A stretch of 64,000 nucleotides of DNA from an uncultured Psychroserpens sp. (GTDB lineage: Bacteria > Bacteroidota > Bacteroidia > Flavobacteriales > Flavobacteriaceae). This document shows, in pieces, positions 8,341 through 17,094 of this stretch; the first letter of the stretch is position 1, and the number at the start of each line of letters is the position of its first letter. The notes below the pieces were generated by a model, which was given only the letters and a program-made list of their open reading frames with translations, was not told where the DNA came from and made no database searches. Location: contig CANKZZ010000004.1 of the NCBI GenBank assembly GCA_947488655.1, forward strand, positions 310,001-374,000. Direction: 5' to 3'. Both the position numbers and the translations under genes were made by a program.

Positions 8341-9570
8341 TTGATACAAAAATTATTAATTATAGGCTTTGTCTGGCCAGAGCCAAAAAGCTCTGCAGCA
8401 GGAAGCAGAATGTTGCAATTAATCATCTTTTTTCAATCTCAAAATTACGAGGTTACCTTTGCAAGTGCATGTGCTAAGAGCGATAATGCTTTTGACGTGA
8501 CTACCATTGGAGTGAAAAGAGAAACCATAGAACTCAACAATTCTAATTTTGATGATTTTGTTACAAATCTAAATCCTAATGTAGTCGTTTTTGATCGTTT
8601 TACAACAGAAGAGCAATTTGGTTGGCGAGTTACTACACAATGTCCAAACGCTTTAAAAATTTTAGACACAGAAGATTTACACTTTTTAAGACGAGCTAGA
8701 CAACAAGCGTTTAAATCACAAGTTGAATTAAGCAAAGAATATTTATTAAACGATACAACAAAAAGAGAAATTGCGAGTATTTATCGATGCGATTTAAGTT
8801 TAATAATTTCTTCTGCCGAAATGAGCCTGCTTCAAGATACGTTTGATATAGAACGTTCTCTATTACTGTATCTACCGTTTCTTTTGGAGCCAATTTCCGA
8901 AGAAAAAAAAGAAGGGTTTCCTAATTTTGAAGAACGAGCTCATTTTATTTCTATTGGTAATTTTCTTCATGAGCCTAATTACAATGCATTACTCTATCTA
9001 AAAGAAACAATTTGGAAAGGTATTAGAACCAAACTGCCACACGCAGAATTACACAATTACGGGTCGTATGCGTCGCAAAAAGTAACTCAACTACATAATG
9101 AAAAAGACGGTTTTTTAATTAAAGGCTTTGCAGAAGATGTTAATGAGGTTATGAAAAGCGCCAAAGTATTATTAGCACCAATTAGGTTTGGCGCAGGATT
9201 AAAAGGTAAACTTTTTGATGCTATGCAAAACGGAACACCTTATGTCTCTACAAGTATTGGAGTAGAAGGGATTGTAGATGATGTTAATAAGGATTTTGTT
9301 TGTGATACTGCTCAGGAATTTATCAATCATTCCATAAAATTATATACAGATGTTTCTACTTGGAGGCAACAACAAGCATATGGATTTGAAATTTTAGACC
9401 AGCAATTTTCTAAGTCTCATTTTGAAGATGAGTTTTCTTTACGTCTAGCTCAGCTGTCTAAAACGTTGACAGAGCATAGACAACAAAATTTTATTGGTCA
9501 ATTATTACAACATCATACAATGCAAAGCACGAAGTATATGAGTAAATGGATTGAGGCTAAGAATTCTTGA
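8341..9570 (+). CDS. Glycosyltransferase, GT-B fold (group 1/GT4-like)
   Basis: This is a 409-residue cytosolic glycosyltransferase. The C-terminal half carries the nucleotide-sugar binding pattern of GT4-type enzymes: FISIGNFLHEPNYNAL (about 197-212), then LLAPIRFGAGLKGKLFDAM with the E/G-rich donor-site region, then GTPYVSTSIGVEGI. The N-terminal half is the acceptor domain with FVWPEPKSSAAGSRM. The start is a TTG at 8341; there is no in-frame ATG upstream, and the next ATG (8410) would remove the conserved N-terminal strand. Donor and acceptor sugars cannot be inferred, and no polysaccharide cluster surrounds it. Confidence 0.8.
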   Translation: MIQKLLIIGFVWPEPKSSAAGSRMLQLIIFFQSQNYEVTFASACAKSDNAFDVTTIGVKRETIELNNSNFDDFVTNLNPNVVVFDRFTTEEQFGWRVTTQCPNALKILDTEDLHFLRRARQQAFKSQVELSKEYLLNDTTKREIASIYRCDLSLIISSAEMSLLQDTFDIERSLLLYLPFLLEPISEEKKEGFPNFEERAHFISIGNFLHEPNYNALLYLKETIWKGIRTKLPHAELHNYGSYASQKVTQLHNEKDGFLIKGFAEDVNEVMKSAKVLLAPIRFGAGLKGKLFDAMQNGTPYVSTSIGVEGIVDDVNKDFVCDTAQEFINHSIKLYTDVSTWRQQQAYGFEILDQQFSKSHFEDEFSLRLAQLSKTLTEHRQQNFIGQLLQHHTMQSTKYMSKWIEAKNS

Positions 9571-9610
9571 GTTTTCTATCATTTAGAGCATAGCGAACAA
9601 TCTAAGATTT

Positions 9611-9664
9611 GATAAGAGATTCTTCAGTCTCCCGATAGTTATCTCGATCCTTCTGAATGACAAA
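9611..9664. repeat. Intergenic interspersed repeat of flavobacterial type
   Basis: Read on the minus strand, the segment runs TTTGTCATTCAGAAGG ... GACTGAAGAATCTC. This resembles the GTCATTCTGA...GAAGAATCTC elements that I recall as scattered between genes in many Bacteroidota genomes. It lies between the convergent glycosyltransferase and yebC genes and has partial dyad symmetry. Only one copy is in this window, so repetitive status is from memory rather than seen here. Confidence 0.5.
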
Positions 9665-9682
9665 TTAAGATTCTAGCAAAAA

Positions 9683-10432
9683 CTACTCCTCTGTAGATTC
9701 TTCCATTGTATGATATACATTTTGTACATCATCATCTTCTTCTAATTTTTCAAGTAGTTTTTCTACGTCTTGTGCTTGTTCTGGCGTTAAGGCTTTAGTA
9801 ACCTGTGGTATGCGTTCAAAACCAGAAGATATTATTTCTATATTATTAGTTTCTAGGTAAGATTGGATATTACCAAAGCTTTCAAAAGGCGCATAAATCA
9901 TAATGCTAGTAACTTCATTCCCTTCTGCGTCTTCATCTGTATCTTCAAAAATTTCTTCTACACCAAAATCTATAAGTTCTAATTCTAAGTCTTCTAGATT
10001 TAAATCTTCTCCTTTAATTTTAAAATTACAAGTATGATCAAACATAAATACAACAGATCCTGAAGTGCCCAAGCTACCATCGGTTTTATTGAAATAAGAC
10101 CTTACATTAGCTACAGTACGTGTATTATTATCTGTTGCAGTTTCTATAAGTACTGCAATACCATGCTGTGCGTAACCTTCAAAAATAACTTCTTTATAGT
10201 CGCCTTGATCTTTTTCGCTAGCTTTCTTTATGGCACGCTCTACATTATCTTTAGGCATATTTACAGCCTTAGCATTTTGAATTACCGCACGTAAACGAGA
10301 ATTAGAATCTGGATCTGGTCCACCTTCTTTTACTGCCATAACAATGTCTTTACCAATACGAGTAAAGGCTTTACTCATTGCAGACCATCGTTTCATTTTT
10401 CTTGCTTTACGAAATTCAAAAGCTCTTCCCAT
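9683..10432 (-). CDS. yebC: YebC/PmpR-family regulatory protein
   Basis: The 249-residue protein has the family N-terminus (MGRAFEFRKARKMKRW, SKAFTRIGKDI) and the conserved stretches GGPDPDSNSRLRAVIQNAKA, MPKDNVERAIKKA and YEGYAQHG-like FEGYAQHGIAVLIE. Family members act as DNA-binding regulators, and recent work links YebC proteins to translation through difficult proline motifs, so the precise role here is open. The acidic C-terminal tail is typical. A good promoter (TTG-N20-TAATTTTG) lies upstream. The gene stands alone. Confidence 0.93.
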   Translation of the reverse strand: MGRAFEFRKARKMKRWSAMSKAFTRIGKDIVMAVKEGGPDPDSNSRLRAVIQNAKAVNMPKDNVERAIKKASEKDQGDYKEVIFEGYAQHGIAVLIETATDNNTRTVANVRSYFNKTDGSLGTSGSVVFMFDHTCNFKIKGEDLNLEDLELELIDFGVEEIFEDTDEDAEGNEVTSIMIYAPFESFGNIQSYLETNNIEIISSGFERIPQVTKALTPEQAQDVEKLLEKLEEDDDVQNVYHTMEESTEE

Positions 10433-10464
10433 TGCTGTTATTTTTTAGTAGTTGTAATTAGAGT

Positions 10465-10495
10465 CAAAATTATTGAAATTATATGGAATTGACAA
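10465..10495 (-). promoter_or_regulatory. Promoter of the yebC gene
   Basis: On the minus strand a TTG (-33) is followed after 20 bases by TAATTTTG, a full match to the -7 consensus TAnnTTTG. The -7 box is 33-40 bases before the start codon, giving a short leader. Confidence 0.5.
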
Positions 10496-10527
10496 TACTT
10501 GTCTCTAGCATATTTTTGGAGGTATTA

Positions 10528-11562
10528 TTAATCGTTAGGGATATGCTTAGACAGAAAGTTTGCATTAGCATTGTTTAAACCATTAATTGCATTTTGGCGT
10601 TTAGAGTTAAGCTCTGCATTTATTTTATTATAAGTGTTTGCGCCTTTATTAACCTCTTTTACCTTTTTATTGTAATTGTCTATTTGATCTTTTGTGCGTT
10701 TACGCTCTGGCGTTTGCTCTAATGTGGCTTTTATTTTTGTAAAGTCTTCATTAACAATTAAAAACTCGGTTATTTTTGGTATTTGATTTTCTCCCTCGTC
10801 TATAAAAAAATCAAACGCTTTTTTTGTAGCATTAATAATAGATTGATCTTTTTTATAGGCAGATTTAGATTTTAAAATTTCTAAGCCTTCTTTGGCAGCT
10901 GCCACGAGTGCATTAGCATTTTGTTGTATAGCGCTAACGTCATTTTTTTCTATGGCTTCCATTAGGTAAATTTCATTAATATACACTTTAAAATAGGTGA
11001 GATACATATCGTGATAATGCTCAAAAACTTGATTTGAGATGTTCATTTTTTTACCTAAATCTGATTCGCTCTCAATAATTTCAATGTCATGCTTAGCAGC
11101 ATACTCATAAAAGTTTTTTTCGTATTCTTGTTGCGATTCTTCCATTTTTTGATCTGCCATTTCTTGAGCCAGAATGTAAGCTTCCATAGCATCATATGAC
11201 TGTTCTGCAACTTCCTTCATATCAATGATTTTTGCATAATCATGATTTAGTAAGTTTTTGTTAAAAGTCATATGTTTAAGCACTTTTGCTTTATAATCGT
11301 CATCTCCAAAACCGTCAGCTTTTGTGATTTTAGCTATAGCCTGATCTATAGTTTTAAGTAATTTTTTGCGTTTGCCATCTATACTTCTAGCGCTTTTGCT
11401 GTGAGCAACTGCTTTAGTGTATTTCCACATATTTTTTGTGATTTCCTGCTGCTCTTCGGCAACGAAATCTAAATATTCTGAAGCATTATTAAAATTTTGT
11501 GCAGTGATTGATGTCGCTACAAATAGTAACAGTAGTGTTAGTGTAGAGGTAATTATTTTCAT
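10528..11562 (-). CDS. Exported helical protein, possibly LIC11966-family surface protein
   Basis: The 344-residue protein has a clear signal peptide (MKIITSTLTLLLLFVATSITAQ) and is then almost wholly alpha-helical and highly charged, with coiled-coil-like stretches (for example about 120-160 and 290-330). Its layout resembles what I recall as the LIC11966 family of surface proteins, but that assignment is from memory. It starts two bases after the stop of the Prc-like protease gene, so the two form an operon, and it may be a partner or substrate of that protease. Function unknown. Confidence 0.6.
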   Translation of the reverse strand: MKIITSTLTLLLLFVATSITAQNFNNASEYLDFVAEEQQEITKNMWKYTKAVAHSKSARSIDGKRKKLLKTIDQAIAKITKADGFGDDDYKAKVLKHMTFNKNLLNHDYAKIIDMKEVAEQSYDAMEAYILAQEMADQKMEESQQEYEKNFYEYAAKHDIEIIESESDLGKKMNISNQVFEHYHDMYLTYFKVYINEIYLMEAIEKNDVSAIQQNANALVAAAKEGLEILKSKSAYKKDQSIINATKKAFDFFIDEGENQIPKITEFLIVNEDFTKIKATLEQTPERKRTKDQIDNYNKKVKEVNKGANTYNKINAELNSKRQNAINGLNNANANFLSKHIPND

Positions 11563-11564
11563 GA

Positions 11565-13625
11565 TTAATTTAGAGGGATTAAATTAAGTAAATCTTGCAG
11601 AATGGCTTGTGCCTCTTCTACATAAATATCGTTTGTTAAATCTTTTAATATACTTTTATTAATAGTTTTTTTGTCTTCGTTATAGCTAATGACCTCGTTA
11701 GTGTAAGCTGTATTTTTAATTGTAAAATTTGAGATGTGATTTTCTAAAGGAGCATTGATTGTTTCCCATTGCGCTTTATACGATGACATCTCATTATAAA
11801 CATTATTGAGGGTAAGAAGATACTCTGTGTCTAATTCAAAATGGTTTTTTATAATTAATTGGTTTAGCTTTTTTACAGAGTTAAAATTAGAATTATTTTG
11901 TACTCTGGATATACTATACTTTTTTAATTGCTCAATAGGAAGCGGTTTTAATTTAGGATAGTTTTTAATGCCAGCAATCGAGTCATTTTCTAGTGCATAG
12001 GCTGTGAATTCTTCTTGAGTATTAAAACCGTCGTAGAGGTTAGGCAGTATGATATCTGGAACCACACCTTGTGCTTGATGACTCTTTCCTGTGACACGAT
12101 AAAACTTCTCTACTGTAAGCTTTGAGAACCCTAAAGTTTCATTTGCGTCTAGAGGTAAAATTACCTGAGCAGAAGCTTTGCCATGTGTTGTAGATCCAAC
12201 TACGACTGCTCTATTATAATCTTGCATGGAGGCTGCAAAAAACTCAGATGCTGAAGCGCTATAATTGTTTACTAAAATAACTATTGGTTTGGTAAATAAA
12301 GCACCTCTATTTACATCCTTAATTGTAAATGTCTCACCATTATTATATCTCAAAATGGATAAAGGACCTCTATTTATAAACATACCCGAAAGATCTGCAG
12401 CTTCTTTCATAGAACCACCACCATTAAAACGAAGGTCTATAATTAAGCCTTCTATATTTTCTTTTTGAAGTTTGTAAAGTTCTTTAGCAACATCATTTGC
12501 TAAACCGAGACCATTAGGCGATTCTAAATCTGAATAGAAACTTGCAATACTTATATAGCCTACTTTAGATTTTTGGTCTATAATAAAACCTGTTACTGTA
12601 TTTTCTTCTGTTTTGGTTTTGGTTTTGGTGAGTTCAATAGTTTTAAGAGCACCATTTTGTTTTTTTATTTTAAACGTAATTGTGTTATGCTCTTGATTGC
12701 TTGTAAAAGCCATAACATCTTGGTTAGAAATACAATAAGTTTCTAGCGTTTTTGTAGTTGTGCTTAATGATTTTATAATATCATTAACTTCAAAATTACC
12801 ATTATTAAAAGCTGCACTTCCTGGAGTTATGTGCACAATAATTATATCTCCATTATCATTTTTTGTTGTTATTATGCCAAATGATAATTGATCATTAGAT
12901 AGAGAATTCTCAAATATTTCCTTTTCCGAAGCATTAAAAAAAGAGGAATTAGGGTCATGATAATTTAAGTAAGCATTTAAAAATGATTCTTTTACAAAAT
13001 TATCAACGCTACCTAACCTGTTTTGGAGTGTTTCTAACTTACAAATCTCTTTTTGTATGAGTTTAGGTTTTAATTCGCTTTCTAGAGATTTAAACTCTTT
13101 TTGTAAATGGTCTAGAACGGAGTCGTTTTCTATGAGCGTATATAAAATATTATAGCGTAGACGTTTGCTCCAGTAGCGTTTAATGGCCTCATCATTTTTA
13201 AAATAAATGAATTGCGATTCTGGTTTAAAACGCAGTGTATCCTTACCAGTATAGTCAAAAGTTTCAAACTCTAAATTAGAAATTATAATCTTAGAGTTTT
13301 CTATACGTTGGTTAAGAACTTTAGCGTATTTATCTATAAATGAACAATCGTTATTGTCTATATAATTATCTAGCGAGAAACGATCTTTCTCAAATTGTTT
13401 GACATCTTCTTTTGTGAGTAATCTCTTATCTTCATCGATGCTATTTAAAAACAAATCAAATACGTGAGTAGATAAACTATCGTCTACAATTTTAGGTTGG
13501 TAATGGTTAGTTTTAACTACCATTTTTAATGCGTCTAACTGGTCGCAAAAGACTGTTTTTTCTTGGCTATAGCCAAAGTAAGAGACGATAAAATATAATA
13601 AAATTGTACTTGCGTTTTTATGCAT
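11565..13625 (-). CDS. Carboxy-terminal processing protease, Prc/Tsp-like (S41)
   Basis: This is a 686-residue exported protease with an N-terminal signal (residues 1-20, ending GYSQ). The long N-terminal helical region (DALKMVVKTNHY, IDEDKRLLTKEDV, about 30-240) matches the Prc N-terminal domain, followed by a PDZ region (about 245-335), the S41 core with DLRFNGGGS at 397-405, SASASE at 456-461 and HGK at 481-483 (serine/lysine dyad), and a C-terminal helical domain. E. coli Prc degrades or trims periplasmic proteins from the C-terminus, and a similar periplasmic role is likely. The PDZ segment is poorly conserved by eye. The helical surface-protein gene follows at a distance of two bases. 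Confidence 0.9.
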   Translation of the reverse strand: MHKNASTILLYFIVSYFGYSQEKTVFCDQLDALKMVVKTNHYQPKIVDDSLSTHVFDLFLNSIDEDKRLLTKEDVKQFEKDRFSLDNYIDNNDCSFIDKYAKVLNQRIENSKIIISNLEFETFDYTGKDTLRFKPESQFIYFKNDEAIKRYWSKRLRYNILYTLIENDSVLDHLQKEFKSLESELKPKLIQKEICKLETLQNRLGSVDNFVKESFLNAYLNYHDPNSSFFNASEKEIFENSLSNDQLSFGIITTKNDNGDIIIVHITPGSAAFNNGNFEVNDIIKSLSTTTKTLETYCISNQDVMAFTSNQEHNTITFKIKKQNGALKTIELTKTKTKTEENTVTGFIIDQKSKVGYISIASFYSDLESPNGLGLANDVAKELYKLQKENIEGLIIDLRFNGGGSMKEAADLSGMFINRGPLSILRYNNGETFTIKDVNRGALFTKPIVILVNNYSASASEFFAASMQDYNRAVVVGSTTHGKASAQVILPLDANETLGFSKLTVEKFYRVTGKSHQAQGVVPDIILPNLYDGFNTQEEFTAYALENDSIAGIKNYPKLKPLPIEQLKKYSISRVQNNSNFNSVKKLNQLIIKNHFELDTEYLLTLNNVYNEMSSYKAQWETINAPLENHISNFTIKNTAYTNEVISYNEDKKTINKSILKDLTNDIYVEEAQAILQDLLNLIPLN

Positions 13626-13678
13626 AGAGGTTTTAAAAAAGGATGTTTAAGTCTATTTATGCCAAAAATTGAATCATT

Positions 13679-13996
13679 TTAGTCTTCTACCTCAACTATG
13701 GCTTCTATGGCATCTGCTAGTTTAAAATCTTTTTCTGTAACACCGTTTGCATCATGCGTGGACAATGAAATTTTAAGAACATTGTAGGTGTTTGTCCATT
13801 TTGGGTGGTGGTTTTGAGCTTCACACTCAAATGCAATTCTACTCATAGCACTAAAGCAGTCTTTAAAATTGTCAAACTCAAACTCTGCGTGTAGCGCGTT
13901 ATTTTTATATTCCCAATCAGGAAATCGTAGTAATCGTTTTTCTATATTTTCATCGCTTAATAAATCCATAACTTTTTCTTTACTTAAATGTAGCAT
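13679..13996 (-). CDS. phhB: 4a-hydroxytetrahydrobiopterin dehydratase (pterin carbinolamine dehydratase)
   Basis: The small 105-residue enzyme recycles 4a-hydroxytetrahydropterin formed by aromatic amino acid hydroxylases. The family active site is intact: EAQNHHPKW at 59-67 with the paired histidines 63-64, and YNVLKISLSTHD with His81 and Asp82. No phenylalanine hydroxylase gene is in the window, so its partner enzyme must be elsewhere. It sits within a minus-strand run of metabolic genes, with gaps of 53 and 78 bases on its sides. Confidence 0.95.
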   Translation of the reverse strand: MLHLSKEKVMDLLSDENIEKRLLRFPDWEYKNNALHAEFEFDNFKDCFSAMSRIAFECEAQNHHPKWTNTYNVLKISLSTHDANGVTEKDFKLADAIEAIVEVED

Positions 13997-14074
13997 ATTT
14001 TTGCTTGAAAATAAAGGTATTTGTAGTTACAAACTATTAAAAAAGACAAACAGATTGGTTTTTACTTTAAAGTG

Positions 14075-14908
14075 TTATTTCGTTAAGTCCTCTAAAACCT
14101 CTGTACTGGTAATTTCTAAGTGTTTTGGGAGTTTATTAAATTTTGGTAATACTGCTAAATAACGATCTTCATTTGTTGTATAAACGTGTTTATAAATAAC
14201 GCCATTTTTTGAAGATATTTGCTTTACAATGTCTTTAAAATAATCATCGTGATGTACTAAATCTGTACTTCCAAGATGAAATATACCAGACTTATTTTGA
14301 TTTATAATGTAATGAATTTGTTGTGTTACTTTAGTGTCTGTAGTAACATTCATGATAATATTAGGGAAAATCTCTATGGCAGTTTTATCTTGTAAATGCT
14401 GCCTTATTTCTTTAAGTCTAGGAGATTGAGATCCTAATACCATAGGTAATCTAATAATTGCTACTTTTTTCTTTGGTAAGCGCAATAGCATATTTTCAAT
14501 TTTTATTTTGAAATGTCCATATACACTTCCACTTAGAGTTTTGTCAAACTCGTAACTAGGGTATTTGCTATAGGCATCAAAAACATTGGCAGATGATAAG
14601 AAAATGAGTTTGCTGTCATGATCAAAAAGGTACTCTGCAATATGTTGATGAGCTATGGTTTGAGCTCTAAAATCTCCTCTTAAACAAGAAATTATAATAG
14701 TAGGTTTTGTAGCCTCTAAAATTTCGTACACATCATCTTCTTCTACATTGTATTGAAAAAACTGATGGTTGTCTTCGTATATTTTTTTTGATACTCTGTA
14801 AGTGCCAAAAGTTTTAAAATAACCTAATAGCTCTTTGTAAATGGCATTACCTAAAAAACCACTTGCACCTAATATTAAGATACGATGTTTGCTATTATAC
14901 GTTTTCAT
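14075..14908 (-). CDS. NAD(P)-dependent SDR-family sugar reductase/epimerase (RmlD-like)
   Basis: The 277-residue protein opens with a Rossmann nucleotide-binding motif ILGASGFLG (12-20), followed by a strand ending IISCLRGDFR and a short-chain dehydrogenase core with SSAN (serine region about 104-107) and YGHFKIKIE (Tyr-xxx-Lys at about 130-134). This is the extended/atypical SDR pattern of dTDP-4-dehydrorhamnose reductase and related epimerases. No nucleotide-sugar cluster is nearby, so the substrate is not known. It lies between glsA and phhB on the same strand and may share their transcript. Confidence 0.75.
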   Translation of the reverse strand: MKTYNSKHRILILGASGFLGNAIYKELLGYFKTFGTYRVSKKIYEDNHQFFQYNVEEDDVYEILEATKPTIIISCLRGDFRAQTIAHQHIAEYLFDHDSKLIFLSSANVFDAYSKYPSYEFDKTLSGSVYGHFKIKIENMLLRLPKKKVAIIRLPMVLGSQSPRLKEIRQHLQDKTAIEIFPNIIMNVTTDTKVTQQIHYIINQNKSGIFHLGSTDLVHHDDYFKDIVKQISSKNGVIYKHVYTTNEDRYLAVLPKFNKLPKHLEITSTEVLEDLTK

Positions 14909-14932
14909 TGTAGATTATGGCAATTTTTTAAT

Positions 14933-15847
14933 TTAGAAAATAGATAAATTGGTTTTGGTAGTAAAAATCTCTAATGCTTGCATTCCCAATTTTGAATTTC
15001 CCTTAGGGTTTAGGCCAGGTGACCATACAGAAATCACAAACTCTTTTGGTAATAGAGCCACTATGCCACCACCAACACCACTTTTGCCAGGTAAGCCTAC
15101 CTCAAAGGCAAATTCTCCAGCTTCATCATAAAATCCGCAGGTTAACATTATTGCATTAATACGTTTGGTATGACTTTTTTTAAGATGTACTTTTTCTAAC
15201 ATACAAGCTCCTTTGTTTGCAAAAACGTAAAAGGTTTTGGTTAATTGCTCACACGTCATTTCTAAAGCACATTGGTGGAAATAAAAATCTAAAACTTCGT
15301 CAACATCATTTTTAAGGTTTCCAAACGATTTTAAAAGATTAGCTCCAGCATAATTTCTATAACCTGTTTCTTTCTCAGATTTTGCTACTTTTTCATTGTA
15401 GATTATACTGTCATCATTGGCCAATTGTCTAACAAAATTTAAAAAATCCTCTTTAGGGTTATCTAATTGTGATACCAAAATATCTGCAATAACCAGAGCT
15501 CCAGTGTTTATGAGTGGATTTCTAGGAATACCATTTTCTTGCTCTAATAATGATAAGTGATTAAAAGGATTTCCTGATGGTTCTACATCCACACGTTCCC
15601 AAAGATTATGACCTTCTATAGCAATAGCTTTTGCTAAGGTTAAAACTTTAGAAATACTTTGTATTGAAAATTTTTGATCGTATTGACCAACACCATAACT
15701 CTTATCTCCAACAACTTGAAGATGTATACCAAATGCATTTTTGTCAACATTTTTAAGTTCTGGGATGTATGATGCTACTTTACCCTTATCTTCTTTATTG
15801 CTGAGTTTATTATAAATGTCATTTATAATGCTTTGATAGTCTTGCAT
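14933..15847 (-). CDS. glsA: Glutaminase A
   Basis: The cytosolic enzyme hydrolyses L-glutamine to glutamate and ammonia. It has the serine-dependent glutaminase (beta-lactamase fold) architecture and normal length (304 residues). The nucleophile motif SISK gives Ser64 and Lys67, and the conserved RNPLINTGALV, GYRNYAGANLLKSFGN and PGKSGVGGGIVAL (oxyanion/loop region) are all present. Its start is six bases from the gcvT stop, so it is probably translated from the gcvT transcript. Confidence 0.96.
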   Translation of the reverse strand: MQDYQSIINDIYNKLSNKEDKGKVASYIPELKNVDKNAFGIHLQVVGDKSYGVGQYDQKFSIQSISKVLTLAKAIAIEGHNLWERVDVEPSGNPFNHLSLLEQENGIPRNPLINTGALVIADILVSQLDNPKEDFLNFVRQLANDDSIIYNEKVAKSEKETGYRNYAGANLLKSFGNLKNDVDEVLDFYFHQCALEMTCEQLTKTFYVFANKGACMLEKVHLKKSHTKRINAIMLTCGFYDEAGEFAFEVGLPGKSGVGGGIVALLPKEFVISVWSPGLNPKGNSKLGMQALEIFTTKTNLSIF

Positions 15848-15853
15848 ATTTTA

Positions 15854-16924
15854 TTAACCTTTATAAAAAGGTAGTTTTACAACGGTAGCAGGTACTGCGT
15901 TTTTTCTTATTTGAATATTAATTTTACTGCCAACCTCTGTAAATATTGTAGGCACATAACCTAGACCAATACCTTTACCTAAACTTGGTGACATGGTACC
16001 AGAGGTTACTTCTCCAATAGTTTTACCATTAGAGTCTACAATGTCGTAACCTTGACGAGGTATACCACGCTCGTCAATCTCAAAGGCAACTAATTTACGT
16101 TCTGGACCACGACGTTTCTCATCCTCTAAAGCATCAGAGTTTGTAAAAGATTTAGAAAATTTAGTAATCCATCCTAAACCAGCTTCAATAGGAGAGGTGG
16201 TGTCGTTTATATCATTTCCGTAGAGACAATAACCCATTTCTAGACGTAGCGTATCTCGTGCAGCTAAACCAATTGGTTTAGCACCTGCCTCAATTACTTT
16301 ATCCCAAATTTGTTTAACCTCATTGTTTTTACAATAAATTTCAAATCCACCGCTTCCAGTATAACCCGTAGCCGAAATGATGACATGCTCAATGCCAGCA
16401 AAATCTCCAACAACAAAATTATAAAATTTAATATCTGCAAGATCATGACTAGATAGAGCTTGCATCGCCTCAACAGCTTTTGGTCCTTGGATTGCTAATA
16501 AAGAGTAGTCTTCACTTAAATCTCTCATAGTAGCGCCAACGTCATTTTTAGACGAAATCCATTGCCAATCTTTTTCAATATTACTTGCATTAACAACCAA
16601 AAGATAAGATTCATCTTTAATTTTATAAATGATGAGGTCGTCTACAATACCTCCATCATCATTAGGTAAACAGCTATACTGCGCTTTACCAATTGTTAAT
16701 TTTGTTGCATCATTACTACTCACTTTTTGAATTAGTTCTAAGGCGTGAGGACCTTCTATCAAAAATTCTCCCATATGAGACACATCAAAAACACCAACAC
16801 CTGTTCTTACTGCTTCATGTTCTACATTGACACCATCATATTGCACTGGCATATTATATCCTGCAAAAGGAACCATTTTAGCACCAAGTGCTTCGTGAGT
16901 TGCTGTTAAAGCTGTATTTTTCAT
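15854..16924 (-). CDS. gcvT: Aminomethyltransferase (glycine cleavage T-protein)
   Basis: GcvT moves the methylene group from the aminomethyl-lipoyl H-protein to tetrahydrofolate, releasing ammonia, as part of the glycine cleavage system. The 356-residue sequence has the usual layout: [15 protein letters not shown] at the N-terminus, [12 protein letters not shown], the folate-site region [12 protein letters not shown], and the C-terminal [20 protein letters not shown]. No glycine riboswitch is visible upstream. The P- and H-protein genes are not in this window. A TACATTTG element (-7 type) is about 36 bases upstream. Confidence 0.96.
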   Translation of the reverse strand: MKNTALTATHEALGAKMVPFAGYNMPVQYDGVNVEHEAVRTGVGVFDVSHMGEFLIEGPHALELIQKVSSNDATKLTIGKAQYSCLPNDDGGIVDDLIIYKIKDESYLLVVNASNIEKDWQWISSKNDVGATMRDLSEDYSLLAIQGPKAVEAMQALSSHDLADIKFYNFVVGDFAGIEHVIISATGYTGSGGFEIYCKNNEVKQIWDKVIEAGAKPIGLAARDTLRLEMGYCLYGNDINDTTSPIEAGLGWITKFSKSFTNSDALEDEKRRGPERKLVAFEIDERGIPRQGYDIVDSNGKTIGEVTSGTMSPSLGKGIGLGYVPTIFTEVGSKINIQIRKNAVPATVVKLPFYKG

Positions 16925-16959
16925 CGAGAAATAATTTAATTTTTGTACTTAATAAGACA

Positions 16960-16967
16960 CAAATGTA
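16960..16967 (-). promoter_or_regulatory. Candidate -7 element for gcvT-glsA
   Basis: TACATTTG on the minus strand matches TAnnTTTG about 36 bases before the gcvT start. No convincing -33 box is at the expected distance. Confidence 0.35.
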
Positions 16968-17094
16968 TCGAAAAATAATTGTTCTTAAGGTGGAGTTTTA
17001 GTTTAAAAACAGATTAAAACTTTGTTAATTTTATTTTTATTTCTTCGGAAGGATGAGATATTTCTTTATTTTCAATGTTTAAACATTATAACTT

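Noticed and set aside
16925-17094. Glycine riboswitch before gcvT
   Set aside because: The gap is only 170 bases, shared with a divergent gene, and no tandem aptamer-like structure is visible.
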